Assembly (NCBI GenBank): GCA_020349245.1
Contig: CP070764.1
Span: forward strand, 1,408,578 to 1,453,104
Source of the DNA: Chloroflexota bacterium
GTDB taxonomy: Bacteria > Chloroflexota > Anaerolineae > Anaerolineales > UBA4823
Length of the DNA stretch: 44,527 bases
Reading direction: 5' to 3'
Part shown: in pieces, positions 33,385 to 42,066 of the stretch
Numbering within the stretch: position 1 is the stretch's first letter
How the letters are laid out: every line of letters begins with the position of its first letter
Position numbers and translations under genes: made by a program
The notes under the pieces: model-generated
Told to the model about the DNA's origin: nothing
The model's database searches: none
Seen by the model: the letters and a program-made list of their open reading frames with translations, nothing else

Positions 33385-35361
33385 TCACCAGGAGATATCT
33401 GCCCAATGCGCAGGATGATCAGTCCACGAATCTGGAGGTAGGAGATAAACTGGCTCGCTGACTGTCAAGTAAGGAGACACGAAAATATGGTCGATACGAT
33501 TTCTCCCGGACATATCTAAACCGTTCTCGTCAATCCCAGAAGGGTAAATATCCATCCAAGCATTCTTATAATGCGCGTCGATCAGAAGATAAGGTGCTTC
33601 CCAGCCTCTCAGGTTGTAATCCCCAAGGGCGATAACATTCTCTTTTTGGTTTGCTCTTTCGATCAATGTTTCAGCAAAAACCATTTTTGCTTCATCAGAA
33701 CCATCCGGGTGGACATTGAATAGGGTGAATTCTTTTCCCCCGACTTCAATTTCCGCTTCTGCTGTACCAATCTCGTCCTGATCGCTATAGGAAAACACAG
33801 ATCTTGGGTTTTCAAGGGGAAATTTCGATAATATTGCCGTACCGTAAGTACCTGTCACCGTCTTAGGACCAAAATATGAATAGTAACCTAGCTGGTTGGC
33901 AAAATAACGAATGTAGTCATTATTTCCCAGCGATATGCGGGTTGAATCACTCTCTTGAAATCCGATAATATCTGGATCCACTTCCGAGATCAAGGCTAAC
34001 TGCTCCAGGTATGATTTTTCCCCTTGTTCATTATTTGCTTGCTGGATGTTATACGTCATGACCCGAATAGGGCCTCCAGATGGGGTTTCGACAAAGTTTC
34101 TGTCTGTAAGGAGAGCAGGGAGCAGCGTTGCTATGAAGATCGTTCCCAATAATATTCCAGACCAGGCGAATCCTGCTCGCTTACCTTCTGAGGTGATATG
34201 CCGCTCGAATTTGCGAACCACCAGAGGAACCAGCAAGGTGATTAATCCAAGGAGAATTAAGAAAGATAACCAAAATTTATTGCGGAAGAAATTGCTGATT
34301 GGCTCAACATACCCCCAAACGTTGGAGAATATATTCATAAAGACCAACAGCACGAGCAAAATAGCTCCCAGAAGAAAACCGGGCATCATTTTGCGTGGAG
34401 TTGGTTGCACACTTGCTAGAAAACCACTAAAGATACTGAAATCCACAAATATCACCGGGAAAGTTATCAGCATGATCCACAAAGGGATTTGCTGGTACAG
34501 GTTTGGACTGGCAACTACCACGTAGGACGAACCGGGTTCACCCGGAAAACTGACCGTGTGAGCTAGAATCGTTCCAACGACAGATAATGTAAAGATCAAG
34601 TTCCATAAAAGCAGCCATCCTGATCCCAGTTCTAACAGCCATTTTGACTTGGTGAGAGAAAAATAAAGCCATAGGAGCGAGAAAAAACTCACTGACCCAA
34701 TGATTAACTGGTAGTTCCCTTCTGTCCATCGGGCAATCACACCAGGACTTGATAGCATAAAGAAGTACAGGGTTAATACTCCCACAACACCGATTGCAGC
34801 AGATGTGATCCCTTTCCCGGATTTTTGTTGCTCTGATGCTGAATCCCATCGATACTGACTGAGAGTCAAGCCGAGGGTAGCCCCAAGCACCCAGCCAATC
34901 CAGCCATAATCCCTCGTCAGAGAGAGGTCAAGCGTGAAGTTAAGCGTACGTAAGAGTACTGATAATCCTACGGCTAGTGCTAACGCTTGTGCTGGAATCA
35001 ACCACCGATCCTTCTGGTTCGATTGTGGATATGTCACCAGCATTATCGGGATCAACAGCAAGCCTGCACCGCTGGAGACACCCGCTGAGATCATTCTCGG
35101 GAATGTATCCAGATACGGGAGTAAACCCCTGCCTGCGAAAAACAGTAGAAATAACATCCAAATCAGCCACTGAGGAATCCGCTTTCCAAAAAATACCAGC
35201 AGAACCGGTGAGAAAAGAAATAAGATGCCCAATACTTTCTCATCGAGGGATGTACTTAACAGCTCCAGGATATAGATCCCTTCAATGAAGGTTGCCAAGG
35301 ATTGAACGAACAAGAGAAACAGAATTCCGAAGCTCAGGATGAAAATCCATTTATTGTTCAT
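33385..35361 (-). CDS. Membrane protein with C-terminal endonuclease/exonuclease/phosphatase-fold domain (Cwh43-like layout)
   Basis: 658 residues. The first about 420 hold about eleven to twelve membrane helices. The last about 230 form an EEP domain on the outer side: IRVMTYNIQ, DIIGFQESD, GTAILSKFPL, FNVHPDGSDEA, IALGDYNLRGWE, NRIDHIFVSP and TDHPAHW, so all the usual metal and catalytic positions seem present. The layout is the one seen in yeast Cwh43, a lipid-remodelling protein, and in bacterial sphingomyelinase-like membrane proteins; a phosphodiesterase acting on a membrane lipid or glycan is a reasonable guess. AAGGGGA lies a few bases before the ATG. It is transcribed alone. Confidence 0.8.
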   Translation of the reverse strand: MNNKWIFILSFGILFLLFVQSLATFIEGIYILELLSTSLDEKVLGILFLFSPVLLVFFGKRIPQWLIWMLFLLFFAGRGLLPYLDTFPRMISAGVSSGAGLLLIPIMLVTYPQSNQKDRWLIPAQALALAVGLSVLLRTLNFTLDLSLTRDYGWIGWVLGATLGLTLSQYRWDSASEQQKSGKGITSAAIGVVGVLTLYFFMLSSPGVIARWTEGNYQLIIGSVSFFSLLWLYFSLTKSKWLLELGSGWLLLWNLIFTLSVVGTILAHTVSFPGEPGSSYVVVASPNLYQQIPLWIMLITFPVIFVDFSIFSGFLASVQPTPRKMMPGFLLGAILLVLLVFMNIFSNVWGYVEPISNFFRNKFWLSFLILLGLITLLVPLVVRKFERHITSEGKRAGFAWSGILLGTIFIATLLPALLTDRNFVETPSGGPIRVMTYNIQQANNEQGEKSYLEQLALISEVDPDIIGFQESDSTRISLGNNDYIRYFANQLGYYSYFGPKTVTGTYGTAILSKFPLENPRSVFSYSDQDEIGTAEAEIEVGGKEFTLFNVHPDGSDEAKMVFAETLIERANQKENVIALGDYNLRGWEAPYLLIDAHYKNAWMDIYPSGIDENGLDMSGRNRIDHIFVSPYLTVSEPVYLLPPDSWTDHPAHWADISW

Positions 35362-35973
35362 GGCTTCCCCTTTCTTTGGTGTTACTGGTTAATTTGGATG
35401 AACTTAATACAATTGGGCATTTACAGGTATAAGTATAGCCGCATAAATCCTCGAAAAGCAAGTGCTGCTGGCAATAAGATCTGACCAAGATCACTTGTCG
35501 TGGCAATTTTAGCATTGCAGGGTTGAACTTCTGACTGCCGCAAGCCATCCGATATACCATTTTCAAGGACATTTCGATGATTGAGCCCAAAGATCCAATC
35601 ACTCACCTTTCATTTGTCAGGCATTTCCAGCTTCCCCCGTCTCCGCCATGCATGAGATCGTCAGTCCCGGAACAGTCCGAAGATCCTCAGAAGGGATTAC
35701 GATTCTTCATGGATGACGGAAGGTACAGGTCTCATTGTTCTCATCCAGTGGCGCATGCACCTAAAAAAACATGCTTCCATGGGCAAGCAAGCATCATCTC
35801 AGTGATTGAACCCGAGATCATGTTCAGCAATGTTGCCGTCTTGGATCGGGAGGCCAAACCTTTCAGCGCAAATGCCACAGAGCTTTTAATCACCAGGCAA
35901 ATCTCGCCTTAATAAAAAAATTGCTTGAAATCATCCAATTGATTTGACAAAAGTCATTGATCTCCCGGGAGAA
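35362..35973. other. Intergenic region, no supported gene
   Basis: About 610 bases between the divergent EEP gene and the SUMF1 operon. A 111-codon frame (35577-35912, plus) has no ribosome site and no family resemblance; it might be a decayed gene. No RNA gene or strong promoter was recognised. Confidence 0.4.
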
Positions 35974-36375
35974 ATGTGCAAAAATTCACATGGAGATTTG
36001 ATCGTAGAGAAAGACAAGGTCGCCCACAATGATGAATTATGGTATTCCGATAATAAGAAAAATTACATACGGATTCGCCAGATTTTCGGCTGGTCGGTGA
36101 TCGTTTTTTCCGATCTTGCTTTCGCAGCTGTGACGATATTTTCAATGAAGGGACTCTTCGTCAGTGAATCAGACCAACAACTGCTGGTAAACAGGACGAT
36201 GCTGCTCTCAGACCTGGGTTTGGCTTTGGTTCTTTTAACTTCAGCCATCCTGAGGATCTGGTGCTTAACCGATCTGTTTATTAAGCGTGGACGCTGGCTT
36301 GAGGAGCTAGAGGAGACTGGATATGATCGGATAGCAGAGGGTAAAAGCGGCATCTCAAAAGCGGTTCAGGTATGA
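35974..36375 (+). CDS. Small two-helix membrane protein, first gene of the SUMF1 operon
   Basis: 133 residues from ATG 35974 (a TTG at 35944 would add 10; the start is uncertain, with GGGAG very close to the ATG). A hydrophilic first about 35 residues, then helices at about 38-62 (FGWSVIVFSDLAFAAVTIF) and about 76-100 (SDLGLALVLLTSAILRIW), then a charged tail. No family recognised. Its stop overlaps the next gene's ATG by 4 bases, so it is co-transcribed with the SUMF1-like lipoprotein and the CtaB-like gene. Confidence 0.65.
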   Translation: MCKNSHGDLIVEKDKVAHNDELWYSDNKKNYIRIRQIFGWSVIVFSDLAFAAVTIFSMKGLFVSESDQQLLVNRTMLLSDLGLALVLLTSAILRIWCLTDLFIKRGRWLEELEETGYDRIAEGKSGISKAVQV

Positions 36376-37283
36376 AGCGATTCATAACTGGGATGATGAT
36401 CAGCATTTCTTTTCTCTGCAGCTGCTCCTCTCCACCCGCTTATCTTGAAGCAGAGCTGTTCTTTGAACCCGGTATTGAACCAGATTCCTGGGTCCTGATC
36501 CCTTCCGGGGAATCCTTCATGGGATTGCACAAGGAAGAAAAGAATGTCGATTACAATTATGAAATTATGGTCACTGATGTCACCTCAGCACAATATGCTG
36601 AATACCTCAACCAGGCCCTGGCTGATGGCAATGTGAAAATTGAAGGTGACCAGATTGTCGGTTATTATCCAGGGGATCAATTCCTTAACCACGAACACGA
36701 GCTTGAGATCACAGCCGGTGATTGGCTTTATGTACCACTCAAAGATCCTGGCTTACGCCTGATATCTCAGCAGGGATCGTTTAATGCACAGCCTCTCAAT
36801 GGCAATCATCCCCTGACAATGGTGACTTTGTTTGGAACGAAAGCTTATTGTGATTTTTACGGTCAGCGCTTGCCCAGCGAATTGGAGTGGGATAAAGCTG
36901 CCCGGGGTGTTGATTCCCGTCCTTACCCCTGGGGGGAAAAGATAGACAAAAAGGACGCCAATTACTACAGCAGCCATGATATCTTTGTAAAAGTAGCCAG
37001 TGGCTCCGGGGGCACGAGTCCAGTTGGATTCTATAACGGCAGGACATATCATGGTTTCCAACCAGCAGACTCACCCAGTCCATATGGATTGTATGACATG
37101 GATGGCAACGTCTGGCAATGGACCGGTGATGTTTATGAGGGTCAACATTACCGCTACTTGCGGGGAGGCAGCAAAGTCAATTACGCCTATAACCTGCGGG
37201 TATGGACCCGAACCAGTGCTGGTCCAGATTATTTCAGTCCAGCAGTTGCATTCCGCTGTGCCAGAGATGTGCCTGATCAATGA
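36372..37283 (+). CDS. SUMF1/formylglycine-generating-like lipoprotein lacking the catalytic cysteines
   Basis: 303 residues. The N terminus (MISISFLCSCSS) is a likely lipoprotein signal, with Cys at about 16 or 18. The rest is a SUMF1 (FGE-sulfatase) domain: WVLIPSGESFMG, YEIMVTDVTSAQYAEYLNQ, HPLTMVTLFGTKAYCDFYGQ, RLPSELEWDKAARG, YGLYDMDGNVWQWTGDVY, LRGGSKVNY and AFRCARD. In true formylglycine-generating enzymes two copper-binding cysteines follow the GGS motif; here the stretch reads GGSKVNYAYNLRV, without cysteine, so oxidase activity is unlikely. Such domains also act as binding or scaffold proteins. It overlaps both neighbours by 4 bases. Confidence 0.85.
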   Translation: MKRFITGMMISISFLCSCSSPPAYLEAELFFEPGIEPDSWVLIPSGESFMGLHKEEKNVDYNYEIMVTDVTSAQYAEYLNQALADGNVKIEGDQIVGYYPGDQFLNHEHELEITAGDWLYVPLKDPGLRLISQQGSFNAQPLNGNHPLTMVTLFGTKAYCDFYGQRLPSELEWDKAARGVDSRPYPWGEKIDKKDANYYSSHDIFVKVASGSGGTSPVGFYNGRTYHGFQPADSPSPYGLYDMDGNVWQWTGDVYEGQHYRYLRGGSKVNYAYNLRVWTRTSAGPDYFSPAVAFRCARDVPDQ

Positions 37284-38164
37284 ATGATATGAATGCAATT
37301 CGCCGAATATTTCAACATTTGAGAGACACTTATTGGCCTCTCTTTAAAAGCCCACAAACTGCCCTGCTCCTAGCTACAGGGTTAGCCGGTTTTATGAGTG
37401 CCCGCTGTCCAATCATCAGCTGGCAGGTCATCCTGGGATTAAGCGGCAGTCTTTTCTTTGCGATCAGTGGCAGCACGGTTTTGAACATGTGGTATGACCG
37501 CGATATCGACTCCCTGATGCAGCGCACCTGCCAGCGTCCACTTCCTGCTGGAAAGCTTTCTCCTCGCAATGGCTTGATCCTGGGCATCGTGCTATCCATC
37601 CTTGGGGTCAGCTGGGCTTTCAGTTTAGGTAGCCTCTATGGCTTGATCGTTTTTGCCGGATTATTTTTCGACGTGATCATTTACACCATCTTGCTCAAAC
37701 GCCGGACAGCCTGGTCCATCGTTTGGGGTGGGATTGCCGGCGGTATGCCAGTGCTCGCTGGACGTGTTCTCGCTACAGGGCAAATCGACTGGATCGGCAT
37801 CTCCCTTTCCTTAGCCGTATTATTCTGGATTCCGACCCATATCCTGACTTTCAACATGCGCAACTTTGAAGATTATCTGGCAGCGGGAATTCCAACTTTC
37901 CCTGAAAATTATGGATTTCGCTTTACAAATTTATCTGTAGCGGTTTCCAGTGTGATCGCTGCGGTAATGATGGGCATTTCTGCATACGGGATAGGATTAA
38001 CCTGGGGGTATCTGAGATTGATGGCTGTCCTTTCTGGAGGATTATTCTTCCTGGCAGCTGCGAGCATCGTAAATCCATCAGACCGCGTCAATTTCGGGTT
38101 ATTTAAATACGCCTCTCTATACATGCTGTCTGCCATGCTGCTCTTGGCCGCCGAAGCCTTCTGA
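37280..38164 (+). CDS. UbiA-superfamily prenyltransferase, protoheme IX farnesyltransferase (CtaB)-like
   Basis: 294 residues, about nine membrane helices. The first acidic motif is NMWYDRDIDSLMQRT followed by QRPLPAG, the second region is FFDVIIYTILLKRRT and WGGIAGGMPVLAG, then IPTHILTFNMRNFEDYLAAG aligning with the CtaB segment PPHFWxLAxxxxxDYxxAG. CtaB adds a farnesyl group to heme b to make heme o for terminal oxidases. The second loop of CtaB (YT, KRRT, GG) is kept but the typical PHFW reads PTHI, so substrate specificity may differ. No cox gene is nearby. Its ATG overlaps the SUMF1-like gene (ATGA). Confidence 0.8.
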   Translation: MNDMNAIRRIFQHLRDTYWPLFKSPQTALLLATGLAGFMSARCPIISWQVILGLSGSLFFAISGSTVLNMWYDRDIDSLMQRTCQRPLPAGKLSPRNGLILGIVLSILGVSWAFSLGSLYGLIVFAGLFFDVIIYTILLKRRTAWSIVWGGIAGGMPVLAGRVLATGQIDWIGISLSLAVLFWIPTHILTFNMRNFEDYLAAGIPTFPENYGFRFTNLSVAVSSVIAAVMMGISAYGIGLTWGYLRLMAVLSGGLFFLAAASIVNPSDRVNFGLFKYASLYMLSAMLLLAAEAF

Positions 38165-38207
38165 TGGTCTCCGCAGGTTTCATCACCTATCCGATATTCT
38201 GGTTTCA

Positions 38208-38813
38208 ATGAAAACCATATCCACTCCTAACCGCATCCTGTTGTTATTAACAATATTAATGGCAGCCTACCAGATCGCTGTGGGAATAGATGGATTGGAC
38301 AGGATTGCCGTCACCTGCTACACAATCTCATTCGGTGTGCTGCTAGTCGCCTGTCTGTTATTGATCATTTTCGGATACGAAATCCTTCAAAGCTCCCTGG
38401 TTGTGATCGTATCTACCATAATTCCGCTCACGCTATCCCTGGGCTTGATTTGGGAATACTGGCAGCCGATTAGAACGCTATACCTGGTTTTTTCCATCCT
38501 CGGTTTTTTTGCAGTGGTGATCTCAAGGCGTTTTTTTCCTGATAGCGTGGCAGTAATCCTGCTTGCGCTGGTCCATGGTGTCTCAGGAATGGTCATCTTC
38601 CTACTGCCAATTTTGCTGACCATGAACGGTGAAACCAATCCTGGTTTTGCTTTAATCGGTATTGGTGGTGCTCTGATTGGAATCGGTGGTCTTTTGTTAT
38701 CATTTTTAAGAACCGGTCGACCTATTCTCTCTAGAGATACGATCCTATCAATTTTTCCGGCTCTGCTGCTTCTAATGACCACAGCTTTTATCTTGGGATT
38801 TCTGCTTCGCTGA
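38208..38813 (+). CDS. Hypothetical six-helix membrane protein
   Basis: 201 residues, mostly hydrophobic, with about six helices including a glycine/isoleucine-rich one (FALIGIGGALIGIGGLLLS). No family recognised and no conserved catalytic-looking residues. It follows the CtaB-like gene by 43 bases and is probably the last gene of that operon. No ribosome site stands out before the ATG. Confidence 0.6.
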   Translation: MKTISTPNRILLLLTILMAAYQIAVGIDGLDRIAVTCYTISFGVLLVACLLLIIFGYEILQSSLVVIVSTIIPLTLSLGLIWEYWQPIRTLYLVFSILGFFAVVISRRFFPDSVAVILLALVHGVSGMVIFLLPILLTMNGETNPGFALIGIGGALIGIGGLLLSFLRTGRPILSRDTILSIFPALLLLMTTAFILGFLLR

Positions 38814-38924
38814 GCGAATCCTTACTTCTTCCCCTACCTTATTCAACTACGGGTATATTTTCATGGATCCAGCTAAGGATAAATCTGAATCCAAATTCCC
38901 GGAATTTAAATTGTGAATAATTCT

Positions 38925-39392
38925 CTATCTAAAGAATACCTTCTGGATGAGCTCCCGAGCAGAAATAACCAATCCACCGTAAGCATACCCCAATGAAACC
39001 GCCAGGCCACCGACAGCCAGGAAGAAGCCTATGGCAATCCCCCCAAAAGAGAATCCCCCCATCGCTATCCCCGCGACGACAACCACACCAAATCCGATCC
39101 CAGCAATTGTGAAACCTCCTAATGCAAATCCACCAATTGCTACCAGGCCAATCGCAAAATTTCCAACTGCCAGGACCCCTTTTGCCACTCTAGGGAGGCC
39201 GGTTCTCGGATTCCATCCACTGGCAATATGGACCAATGGATACCCAAGAATCTCTGCCTGGGAGCGGAATTCAAATCCGGACCACATTGGACCATAAATC
39301 ATCGTGCTGCGTGGATCGATAAACTCACCGCAATACCGGCACTTGATCGCCTCATCTTGGATTGATTCTGCACAATAAGGACAGGCTTTCAT
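38925..39392 (-). CDS. Zinc-ribbon protein with glycine-rich hydrophobic repeats
   Basis: 155 residues. A zinc ribbon at the N terminus uses Cys4, Cys7, Cys18 and Cys21 (CPYC, CRYC). After a WSGFEFRS linker, residues about 65-140 consist of repeats of the form A-I/V-G-x-F/x-A-I/L-G-G (for example FAIGLVAIGGFALGGF), which can form a left-handed helix or membrane-packed beta structure. Function unknown. The gene follows the interrupted membrane gene by 3 bases on the same strand, in the XRE operon. Confidence 0.7.
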   Translation of the reverse strand: MKACPYCAESIQDEAIKCRYCGEFIDPRSTMIYGPMWSGFEFRSQAEILGYPLVHIASGWNPRTGLPRVAKGVLAVGNFAIGLVAIGGFALGGFTIAGIGFGVVVVAGIAMGGFSFGGIAIGFFLAVGGLAVSLGYAYGGLVISARELIQKVFFR

Positions 39393-39395
39393 CGG

Positions 39396-39827
39396 TCACC
39401 CCGCTTCATAATATTGGGCCCCAGCGATGAGCGCAATGGGGAGCTCTATGACTTGAAAAACCAGTTCAGTTAACGAAATCCACCAGGGAAACAGGCCGAG
39501 GTTTGCTTGATTAACCGCATAAGAAGTGATGAAAACGAGAGCAAAAGCGCTGCTGATCAAGGCTGTCCTGATCCCGACTCCGAACATCGGTCTTAACGCG
39601 GCATACAGCCACATCAGCATCGTGCAGTTAAGCAGAGCAATAAGGAGATTCAACGCTTAATTACCTGCAGCCCAACTAGGTATGGAAAGTCTTGTATACC
39701 AATCATCAACTGCCCCTGCGAAGAGAAAATTTCCAATAACCCTTTCGACATTATATTCGATAATGACAAGTACGACCAGCGTGATCATCGCTGAAATCAG
39801 CAACCTCCTCAATCTGATTTCATTCAT
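39396..39827 (-). pseudogene. Four-helix membrane protein interrupted by one in-frame TAA
   Basis: Reading from ATG 39827, which has AGGAGG 5 bases upstream, the frame runs 56 codons to TAA (39659-39657), then continues in the same frame without another stop to 39396. The two halves make one sensible protein: a first helix near LLISAMITLVVLVIIEYNVE, a loop ending YTRLSIPSWAAGN, the stop, then LNLLIALLNC, MWLYAALRPMFGVG, ALISSAFALVFITSY and LVFQVIELPIALIAG. This layout resembles a common bacterial four-helix family with WLYAAIRPRFG at the same place. A TTG at 39653 could restart the second half. It is a nonsense mutation, a sequencing error or a split gene. It lies between the XRE regulator and the zinc-ribbon gene. 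Confidence 0.7.
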
Positions 39828-39888
39828 CTCAACCTCCTGGAGCCGCAATTCTCAGAAGCCAATATGCCATGGAAAATCTGAAATACAA

Positions 39889-40128
39889 CTATCGTTGATC
39901 CCGTACCTCATAAGAGAACACTACCTCGATACCCACTTTAAATTCATCGGCGATTTTAAAAGCTAGTTCGAGCGAGGGACCATATTTAGCAGCTTCGATG
40001 GCATTGATAGTCTGCCGCGTGCATCCAACCCGGCGAGCTAATTCTCCCTGGGTCATTTCCCCATTTTCGAAGCGCAACCGCCGGATGCGGTTTACCAGTT
40101 TTTTCTTCAACAAATGCCTCGTGTTCAC
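39889..40128 (-). CDS. XRE-family helix-turn-helix regulator
   Basis: 79 residues. The helix-turn-helix (about 24-60) reads [19 protein letters not shown], then [20 protein letters not shown], the short YozG/Cro-like type that usually regulates the membrane-protein genes next to it. The GTG at 40128 has AGGAGG only 2 bases before it, too close; TTG 40113 or TTG 40110 are alternatives. The promoter at 40203-40231 carries a perfect inverted repeat, a plausible autoregulatory operator. It is the first gene of a three-gene minus-strand operon. Confidence 0.85.
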   Translation of the reverse strand: MNTRHLLKKKLVNRIRRLRFENGEMTQGELARRVGCTRQTINAIEAAKYGPSLELAFKIADEFKVGIEVVFSYEVRDQR

Positions 40129-40184
40129 TCCCTCCTACAGAATTGAATCCTGAACTTTGCCTTTTGTGTGGGAATCCTGTTATA

Positions 40185-40231
40185 GTATAATATATTTTAC
40201 ATATTGTATAATAATTTATACACATTGTCAA
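40185..40231 (-). promoter_or_regulatory. XRE operon promoter with overlapping operator-like repeats
   Basis: On the minus strand TTGACA (40231-40226), 17 bases, TACAAT (40208-40203). Between and over the -10 lies TGTATAATAATTTATACA (40205-40222), perfect 7-base arms with a 4-base centre. A direct repeat GTATAATA occurs at 40206-40213 and 40185-40192, 21 bases apart (two helical turns). Confidence 0.7.
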
Positions 40232-40482
40232 TATTATCTTACAGCATCAGGGGAATATTCATCGTCTGCACAGCAATCTGCCCTGGATCGCGGGGTTTCT
40301 CTGCAAAAAGAATTCAATACTTGTAAATATTTAATACTTGAACACCGAAAATACCCCCTGCTCAGCCTAGGGAAATTGAAATCAGCCTACCAATTAGAAA
40401 TGCTAATAATATATATCTGGACCACGCTGCGATAAGTCAAGTAGTCAGAAGCAGAGCTCCCTGGCAAATCACACCCGATGCC
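40232..40482. other. Intergenic region upstream of the XRE promoter, no gene seen
   Basis: Together with the promoter and leader this is a 354-base spacer. A plus-strand frame crossing it (40157-40435) runs through the XRE promoter and has no ribosome site, so it is not called. Confidence 0.4.
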
Positions 40483-40683
40483 CTATTCTTTGTAAGCGAC
40501 CAGAACGACTCCCAGTTCTTTCTCTAGGGCCTGGAGCTTGCTGACCTGTTCTCCAGATAATTCTGCCAATGGCAGGTAAGGTTCTAAAGCGACAATTAAG
40601 GTCCCCATGGATTCTTCCATCTGCTGAATCCTTTTTATGCTGGCTTCATCAAGATTTGCGATTTTCATCCTTCGCTTGGGCAT
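40483..40683 (-). CDS. Small conserved-looking helical protein, 66 residues
   Basis: Begins MPKRRMKIANLDEASIKRIQ and has a mostly helical, charged sequence (LSGEQVSKLQALEKELGVVLVAY) likely to form a coiled coil or helical hairpin. GGAGG sits 6 bases before the ATG and a perfect TATAAT (40717-40712) about 30 bases upstream, though the -35 is weak. No family recognised. It is transcribed alone. Function unknown. Confidence 0.7.
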   Translation of the reverse strand: MPKRRMKIANLDEASIKRIQQMEESMGTLIVALEPYLPLAELSGEQVSKLQALEKELGVVLVAYKE

Positions 40684-41286
40684 GGGTATCCTCCACTCCT
40701 GTTTGTATGAGATTATAACTGACTGTATCCAAGAGTTAGGCGACTATCAATCTGATCCTGAAAGAACTGCTTGTATTGATACAAAATCCCCTCTTTAATA
40801 ATTGTTATCGGGAATTGAGCCTTACCTTGAATGCATGTTATATTAATCAGCGAATACCTGGATTCAATAAGGAAAATCTCTCAGTATTTATCTTCGATGG
40901 TGTCTGGATGAAAAAGCGCGTTACCAGGCAAGACTCCTAACAATTATTATTTGTGGCTATCCAATCAATTGAAGGGAATGATTGTATAGACTTATTCAAC
41001 ATTCCAGCCGATTCGCTTGACGGCGATGGCTTAATTGAAAACTACGATTAACGATTCAAAGGTGGTACCGGGCTACGTATTCTTCAGGAGTTCACTTGAT
41101 GGGGAGCATTAATCCCCATCTGAAGATTTTCCCCAATTCCTATATCGATTGGGTTAATCACGTAATTGTTCGCCACTGTTATATGTGTCTTGGGACGTCC
41201 ACACTTTGTACCCTAGCGGAAGATTCTCGGGATATCATGCTTCCAGAAACTTTTCATCCGCAAATAATCAACAGAGATTTTTTCAC
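40684..41286. other. Intergenic region, no gene seen
   Basis: About 600 bases between two divergent genes. Short frames (for example 41096-41290) have no ribosome site and no protein character. No repeat, RNA gene or clear plus-strand promoter was recognised. Confidence 0.4.
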
Positions 41287-42066
41287 ATGAAGATAATTAA
41301 ATTGATCCATTGGAACAAAGATGAAATACTGGAACGCCAGGAAATAATCGCATCAGCTGGTTTTAAAGTCGATTCCGATATTGGAAGTGGAGTCAAGGTT
41401 TTTAAGGACCTTGCAGATGATTCACCCGCAGCGATAGTCATTGATCTATCCAGGTTGCCATCCCAGGGAAGGGATTTTGGATTAATGGTTCGTCAACGGC
41501 AGGCAACCAGACAGATTCCCCTTTTGTTTGTTGGTGGTCATGTGGATAAAGTCAAAATAATTAAAGAATTACTACCTGATGCGGTCTATACAAGTTGGGA
41601 GAAATTAATCCACGATCTCAAGCAAGCCATTCAATCCCCTCCCGCACACCCGATTTATCATGAATCTGCCTTTGCCGGTTATGCAGGCAAATCCCTAGTA
41701 GAGAAATTAGGTATCCAGGCTGGTAAAACGATTTGTTTGATTTCACCTCCAGAAGGCTTTATTGAACATTTGGGCAAGCTGCCTGCAGGGGTAAAGTTTA
41801 TTGAGGGTGCATCTGGCGCTATTTCGATGACCATATATTTCTGCAAATTGAAAGAACAACTTGAGAGGGATATCCCCACAATATTGGAGCAGTCGCAATA
41901 TGGTCCCATCTGGATAGCCTGGCCGAAGCGGAGATCAAAGCTTGCTTGCGACCTTTCCCAACAGTTCGTCCGGCAAATTGGATTGGATAATCACCTGGTG
42001 GATTACAAAATCTGCTCAATTGATGAAACTTGGTCCGGGTTGTTATTCAAAAATAGGGCGGGGTGA
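41287..42066 (+). CDS. Receiver-like domain fused to DUF3052 domain
   Basis: 259 residues from ATG 41287; the frame extends 34 codons further up but without protein character. Residues about 1-120 look like a response-regulator receiver fold: KIIKLIHWNKDEI, then AAIVIDLSRLPSQGRDFG in the place of the phospho-acceptor strand, RQIPLLFVGG, and a final helix. The Asp of VIDLS is present but the acidic pair after the first strand is missing, so phosphorylation is doubtful. Residues about 130-259 form a DUF3052 domain: AFAGYAGKSLVEKLGIQ, ICLISPPEGFIEHLG, PIWIAWPKRRSKLACDL, VDYKICSIDETWSGLLF. DUF3052 proteins are of unknown function. No neighbour on the same strand. Confidence 0.75.
   Translation: MKIIKLIHWNKDEILERQEIIASAGFKVDSDIGSGVKVFKDLADDSPAAIVIDLSRLPSQGRDFGLMVRQRQATRQIPLLFVGGHVDKVKIIKELLPDAVYTSWEKLIHDLKQAIQSPPAHPIYHESAFAGYAGKSLVEKLGIQAGKTICLISPPEGFIEHLGKLPAGVKFIEGASGAISMTIYFCKLKEQLERDIPTILEQSQYGPIWIAWPKRRSKLACDLSQQFVRQIGLDNHLVDYKICSIDETWSGLLFKNRAG

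Noticed and set aside
35577..35912. 111-codon plus-strand frame between the EEP gene and the SUMF1 operon
   Set aside because: No ribosome site, irregular composition with many His/Cys/Pro early on, and no family resemblance; at best a decayed gene.
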